64,000 nt of DNA, taken from the NCBI GenBank assembly GCA_020137815.1, contig CM035362.1, positions 1,175,793 to 1,239,792 on the forward strand, read 5' to 3'. Under the pieces are notes generated by a model. That model did no database searches and was not told where the DNA came from. It saw only the letters and a list, made by a program, of their open reading frames with translations. Numbering within the stretch: the stretch's first letter is position 1; every line of letters starts with the position of its first letter. Shown piece by piece: positions 59,789-64,000 of this stretch. The translations under genes were made by a program, and so were the position numbers. Source of the stretch: Hormiphora californensis (taxonomy: Eukaryota; Ctenophora; Tentaculata; Cydippida; Pleurobrachiidae).

Positions 59789-62200
59789 ATGCTCGACGAG
59801 AGTCCCTTGCAACTCTCGCCTCTGTTCAGCGTCTCTTCAGACCCTGATCAACCATGTACACCGTGTGGCCCCATCTCCTGGTCCACCACGAACATTCTCG
59901 CTTTCACTTCCATCAACCGGTCATCCCGAATGCAGGAGAACAGTAAATTAGCCAGTTCTGTGTTGTATGTGCTGCACTTTGTACACCCTGAGGTTCCATG
60001 GGAGTATACTACTAATGGGACACATCACACGTGTGATATTGAATCGCTGAGGTTCGATGGGAAGGGTGTCTTGCTCTTTGTGATTGATCGGAAATCTGTG
60101 GTCTCCATTTGGTCCATGAAGGATGGAATAGTGAACGACTGGCAGATTGTTCAAACTACTGAAATCCCTGAAGCCCACTATTACAGAATCGATACACAGC
60201 CCATTGTTACTAGCTCCTGGTCTAACGTTAGATTAAACTACCACAGAATCAACTGGAATGTACGGGCTGAAGATGTAACATCTCTTTGGACAAAGAAATT
60301 CAGTAAATGTGGACCATCTTCCTTCCTTAAATCTAAAAGTCTTGAAACCTGTGTAATATCAGTCTCAACCCGGGGTCTTCTCTCCTTTGTGACTCCTAAC
60401 AAGCCTGCTAGAACCACCTATCTCCCAATAACTAGTGTCCAATGTGCCGATGTGGTAGTTCCTGAAGTTGACACTGTCGATGTAGCGCTAGTTGACAACC
60501 AGTGTACTCTGAGGCTCTATACTGTTTCGACTGCTGAGCTTGGAAACATTAATAACAGTATAAAGTTGCTAAGGGTTGTTGAACTTGCTTCACCCACCGC
60601 TGCTCGGGTGTTGGCGATCAAATTTGACCGATTTCTGACATCAGATTCGGACTTTTTCGCAGTTATTACAGAGGAAGGAAAGGCCCGGGCTGAAAAATGG
60701 AAGTTAGCACAGAGGCCTGTCACACTTAACTCAGCCCTTCAAACTACAGGTGAACTGGGAACTAAGTTACTTTGGGAGAAAGAGCATTCACTCCCCCTTC
60801 ACTCTGAAAATGAGAACCCTCTTCCCTCCAATGCCACTCTCTCCGTTCCTCTTCTCTCGTATGGTGACTCACCATGTCACATGGGCAGGGCCGTTCTTGT
60901 TTCCTCTCCTGAGCACGGCACAGTCGTCCTGGACAGATCCACTTTGAAACTACTAGAAGAGAGAAAGGAAGATACACACGTCACGTTCTCTCCCGCTGCA
61001 TGCTGCCTCGCGTCCCTCACCCCCACTGCACTGTCCCTCTACGCGTTCCGAGGCAGTATTGCACCACCCACTGACCCTCAGCAGGCACCCCAGCAGACCA
61101 CTCCCCAGGAGGGGGAGAATGAGACAATTTGGTTGTCTTCTGTCCTGGAGCACTGCATTCTAAACAACTGGGACTTTTGGGAGCTGTTAGCAGTGGCATG
61201 TAAACGAGAGGACGCTCTGAGCACGCTGGAACTAACCTTCAACCGATCATTTGATAGCCAGAACAGGGAAATACGGCAGCTGTATTTTAGTAGAATCATG
61301 GGAATCAAGACATCTCTTTACAAGCTCCAACCATCTTACGCTCACTGGCCAAAACAGATCTGGTGTTCACAGTTCCTGGGTTGTCTGACTGAGAAACTCC
61401 GTTCTCTCCTACCCCCGGAAACATCCCTTCCTGCCCCAGTGGACCTGGATTTGAACAGTTGGGTATCCCACCTAGATACAAGACAATACACTGTATCAGA
61501 ACAAGTCCTCATCTCACATCAACCCTTCTTTCAATGGATCCTAGACTACGCTCAGCTGATAGCGCTCTGTGTAATGCCCCATGCTCGGACCCACTCCTCC
61601 TATAGGACTCTAGTAACGGACAGTAAATCTCTCCACAATTTGCGAGATGTACTGGGTATGATCAAGATTTGGAGTACTTTGTCGCCCCGGTGTGCTCCAG
61701 TGATACCAGGTCCTGATCATGATATAGCAGGGATTTTCAGGATTGTAGCCCAACTTGTGAAACAGTTCCCCGGTAAAACTGCCTGTGATGTTCCTGATTC
61801 TGAGTTTGATAAGGTTCAATTGTACCAGCAGGAGCTGACCGTCATCCCCAGTGTGATGACATCATCACTTTGTGACGTCATGGCATCCTCTAAACCAGTA
61901 ATGTACACAATGCAGACCGAGCCAAACACCCTCAAATGTGCTAAAATCCTAGCTGACAGACCGGTGGTTCCTGTTGCTAAATCCAACTCAGTGCTAAACT
62001 GCCATGATAGAGACATGCTAAGGAACACTGTGCTGCCTGCCCATGTGGTTCATGTGAAACAGGACCACCTGAAGGTGTGTGTGGTATGTGGGTGTTCCAC
62101 CTCCATCGCACCACCCCAGACCCACATACAGTGGTGGGGCAGATGGAAGAATACTTGTGTGTGCGGGGGAAGCTGGAGAAAACCCAGTGTGCTAGCTTGA
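59789..62200 (+). CDS. MED16: Mediator complex subunit 16 (MED16), intronless, 803 aa
   Basis: MED16 belongs to the Mediator tail, which links activators to RNA polymerase II in the nucleus. The first ATG is used because its early residues align with the known N-terminus (PISWSTTNILAFTSI matching the first WD-type blade). Residues 50-420 have the divergent beta-propeller (SLRFDGKGVLLFVIDRKS, IWSMKDGIVNDW). A helical C-terminal half follows (LEHCILNNWDFWELL, SRIMGIKTSLYKL, MIKIWSTLSPRCAPVI). The tail has the diagnostic zinc-type motif VCVVCGCS, WWGRWKNTC and VCGGSWRKPS. Length is a little under the roughly 880 of human MED16. A single uninterrupted exon is unusual beside such intron-rich neighbours. 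Confidence 0.93.
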   Translation: MLDESPLQLSPLFSVSSDPDQPCTPCGPISWSTTNILAFTSINRSSRMQENSKLASSVLYVLHFVHPEVPWEYTTNGTHHTCDIESLRFDGKGVLLFVIDRKSVVSIWSMKDGIVNDWQIVQTTEIPEAHYYRIDTQPIVTSSWSNVRLNYHRINWNVRAEDVTSLWTKKFSKCGPSSFLKSKSLETCVISVSTRGLLSFVTPNKPARTTYLPITSVQCADVVVPEVDTVDVALVDNQCTLRLYTVSTAELGNINNSIKLLRVVELASPTAARVLAIKFDRFLTSDSDFFAVITEEGKARAEKWKLAQRPVTLNSALQTTGELGTKLLWEKEHSLPLHSENENPLPSNATLSVPLLSYGDSPCHMGRAVLVSSPEHGTVVLDRSTLKLLEERKEDTHVTFSPAACCLASLTPTALSLYAFRGSIAPPTDPQQAPQQTTPQEGENETIWLSSVLEHCILNNWDFWELLAVACKREDALSTLELTFNRSFDSQNREIRQLYFSRIMGIKTSLYKLQPSYAHWPKQIWCSQFLGCLTEKLRSLLPPETSLPAPVDLDLNSWVSHLDTRQYTVSEQVLISHQPFFQWILDYAQLIALCVMPHARTHSSYRTLVTDSKSLHNLRDVLGMIKIWSTLSPRCAPVIPGPDHDIAGIFRIVAQLVKQFPGKTACDVPDSEFDKVQLYQQELTVIPSVMTSSLCDVMASSKPVMYTMQTEPNTLKCAKILADRPVVPVAKSNSVLNCHDRDMLRNTVLPAHVVHVKQDHLKVCVVCGCSTSIAPPQTHIQWWGRWKNTCVCGGSWRKPSVLA

Positions 62201-62619
62201 AGTGGTGAGAGAGTTTAGAATTGTGAATATTTTTGATACTTTTGAGAGATGAGTGATCTTGAGAAAAGTATTAAGTTATTGATGTTTTATTTGTGTGTGC
62301 TTGATTGAAATTTATTTTTGACAGTGATTCACTGTAACTGCCCTTTTAAAATACAGCATTTATCAAATCACCCTCCCCCCTCAGCCCTCAGGGCTCCCCC
62401 CTATTTTCAAGATCAAACCATCTCACTATATTATTCTAAAGGGTCTAAGATAGTGAAAGTCCAACTTCTTTCTGCCCCCATTCTCCTCTATAACCATAAC
62501 TTATTCATGCTATTGCTAATATATTCTTCCCATTCTAGCAAGGTTTATCATTATTGAAAACAGTCAAACAACTACCAGAGATACCCACTATTACACACAG
62601 TTACTACATCAGATATATA
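62201..62619. other. MED16 3' UTR and cyclin promoter side
   Basis: No gene was found in this short interval between two plus-strand genes. It should hold the MED16 polyadenylation region and the cyclin 5' UTR. Confidence 0.4.
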
Positions 62620-63872
62620 ATGCCGCTTACTCGGGCCACCACCAGATCCACCACTTCTACCAAGGTACATTGAGGTTGGAGTAGTGGCTATTTAAACAGA
62701 GTGGGCCGGGTCATGTCAGGAAGAGGGGTCATGAGATTTGGTTCACTCACCTCTAATATATGGCGGGTAGATTACTTTACGAATGGTGAAATGGCGGGCA
62801 TATTCATATTGATGAGGGCCCGGTAAAAAAAGTGAACTAGAGCTCTCATGTAATTTGATATGCCCCTGCAGCAGCAACACTAATTCCCACACACACACAC
62901 GTCAGACATGTGAAAAGGGAGGGGGGTTCTTGGCATTAATCCAGCACTGTCAGTCCCGGAGTTAGCTTAGCTCAAGTTTCATTTTTCACACACTGTGATT
63001 TTCTAAAACCATCTGTCATTTCCCACTTTTTCTGTTTCCCTCAATGTTTCTTTGTCATCCATCTCAGAAGATTTGCTGCTTGGTAGCACACGTCTACACT
63101 GTCATTACATATCTCCCTTATCGCAAGAGTATGCTGTTATCTTTTAGATATGTGATCCAAGATTTAAGAAGCACAATTCCACTAATATCTCTCACCGGCC
63201 ACTCTCATCACACATCCAATAAGAATATGAGAGTCTCTTGAGATATATATGATGTATAATGAGTCTCATAATAAGACCCTGACCCTAACTTCTCCTCCCC
63301 TCCCAGATTCCCTCTACCTCTGGAATCCCCAAGCCAACTAGCAGGAAGAGAGCCATGGTCTCCCCTGGGCCTCACAAGCACTGCAACGCCAACAAAAGAA
63401 CTGCTCTTGGAGATATCACCAATGTAAGTTATCCTTCTCAACCCCCTTATATTGTCTATCCCCTTCTCACCCCTTATATTTTCTATCCCCGTTTCGTCTC
63501 TCATTCCTTATTTCTCGGGCCAGCCACCACCCCATCCCCTATCTCTAATCACATCTCCACTCCCAACAGGGTATTGCTGAGGAGATCCAGCAGGGAGGTA
63601 AGGGTAAGATGGCCAAGAAACCAGCATTCGCCATATTCGAGGAGAAAGCCCCGGCACAAAAACCAACAGCAACTAAACAGTTAGAGTAAGTGTTCTGTTA
63701 TTTAGCAATGAGTTGGCCCAAATACTCTATTTATGGAGCTCTAGTATGAATATATGAAAAAGAAAGATGTCTTCAGTGGAGCTAAACCTTCTAAAACCTT
63801 CTTTGTTTCAGTACCAAGAAATCAAAATTATCAGAGCGAACAGTTCTCTCGGAACAAAAACAGTCTCCCAAA
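62620..63872 (+). CDS. Cyclin, N-terminal exons (mitotic, probably B-type; partial at window end)
   Basis: Exons 62620-62664, 63307-63423, 63570-63685 and 63812-63872 join in phase with GT-AG introns; the gene continues past the window. The protein begins MPLTRATTRSTTSTKIPSTS and contains the destruction box RTALGDITN (RxxLxxxxN), preceded by Lys, as in mitotic cyclins degraded by APC/C. It then has PAFAIFEEKAP, and Lys-rich segments that could accept ubiquitin. The cyclin box is not in view, so the A, B or B3 class cannot be settled; the D-box wording is closest to B-type. Confidence 0.72.
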
Positions 63873-64000
63873 GTAAGTCCCTAATTTCGTTTATTCCTAA
63901 TTCTGTCCCATTTCTACCTCGGCTGGGGGGGGGGGACATGTTAATTGTTAATAAATCACCTCTTTTTTTCGATTTTGTTAATTAACGTTAATTAACAAAA

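Noticed and set aside
59556-59951. Frame starting MSRWMSVSTLNSKSLP as the MED16 start or a separate gene
   Set aside because: It overlaps MED16 in another phase, shows no homology, and MED16 has a well-placed ATG of its own at 59789.

Overview
This window is nuclear DNA of an animal, most likely a marine invertebrate. Genes are split into many short exons with GT-AG introns, mostly about 50-400 bp. The recognisable proteins are a Sin3-complex Sds3/SUDS3 subunit, a VPS13 lipid-transfer protein, mitochondrial citrate synthase, Mediator subunit MED16 and a D-box cyclin. The mobile DNA is of eukaryotic types: a GIY-YIG Penelope-like retroelement, many TA-target inverted-repeat elements and a tRNA-derived sequence. 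I cannot fix the phylum; the MED16 sequence is divergent and a non-bilaterian or other early-branching animal is plausible, but that is inference.

Layout. 1-916 (+): 3' exons of an unrecognised gene. 943-1938: two pogo-like MITEs. 2126-4175 (-): a nine-exon, 367-residue coiled-coil protein I cannot name. 5262-11946 (-): complete 12-exon citrate synthase (461 aa), one intron of which is swollen by a 3.1-kb tandem array. 12492-19071 (-): SUDS3/Sds3, eight exons, with a 4.1-kb element bounded by 15-bp repeats in one intron; two long-TIR elements lie inside that element. 19.1-25.1 kb: intergenic, holding a broken retroelement ORF split by a head-to-head Penelope-like element whose two arms each carry a hammerhead ribozyme motif. 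25135-52676 (-): a VPS13 gene about 27.5 kb long with dozens of exons; its introns contain several TIR elements, hairpins, minisatellites and a decayed lectin-like exon. 51.3-54.4 and 55.6-58.8 kb: direct segmental duplication of the VPS13 5' end, separated by a minisatellite. 59789-62200 (+): intronless MED16 (803 aa). 62620 to the window end (+): 5' exons of a cyclin.

The host genes are housekeeping genes of central metabolism, chromatin, lipid transfer, transcription and cell cycle, and they show no operon-like functional link. The novelty is in the accessory DNA. The duplicated VPS13 first exons differ from the originals only at four synonymous positions and could splice in phase into exon 4, so they may be a second promoter cassette. 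The duplication also gives a natural empty site for one MITE and exposes a rearrangement that turned a tRNA-like sequence into a near-perfect hairpin. The Penelope-like arms carry convincing hammerhead cores, and a 1.13-kb element built of about 10-bp repeats has a clean 7-bp target duplication.
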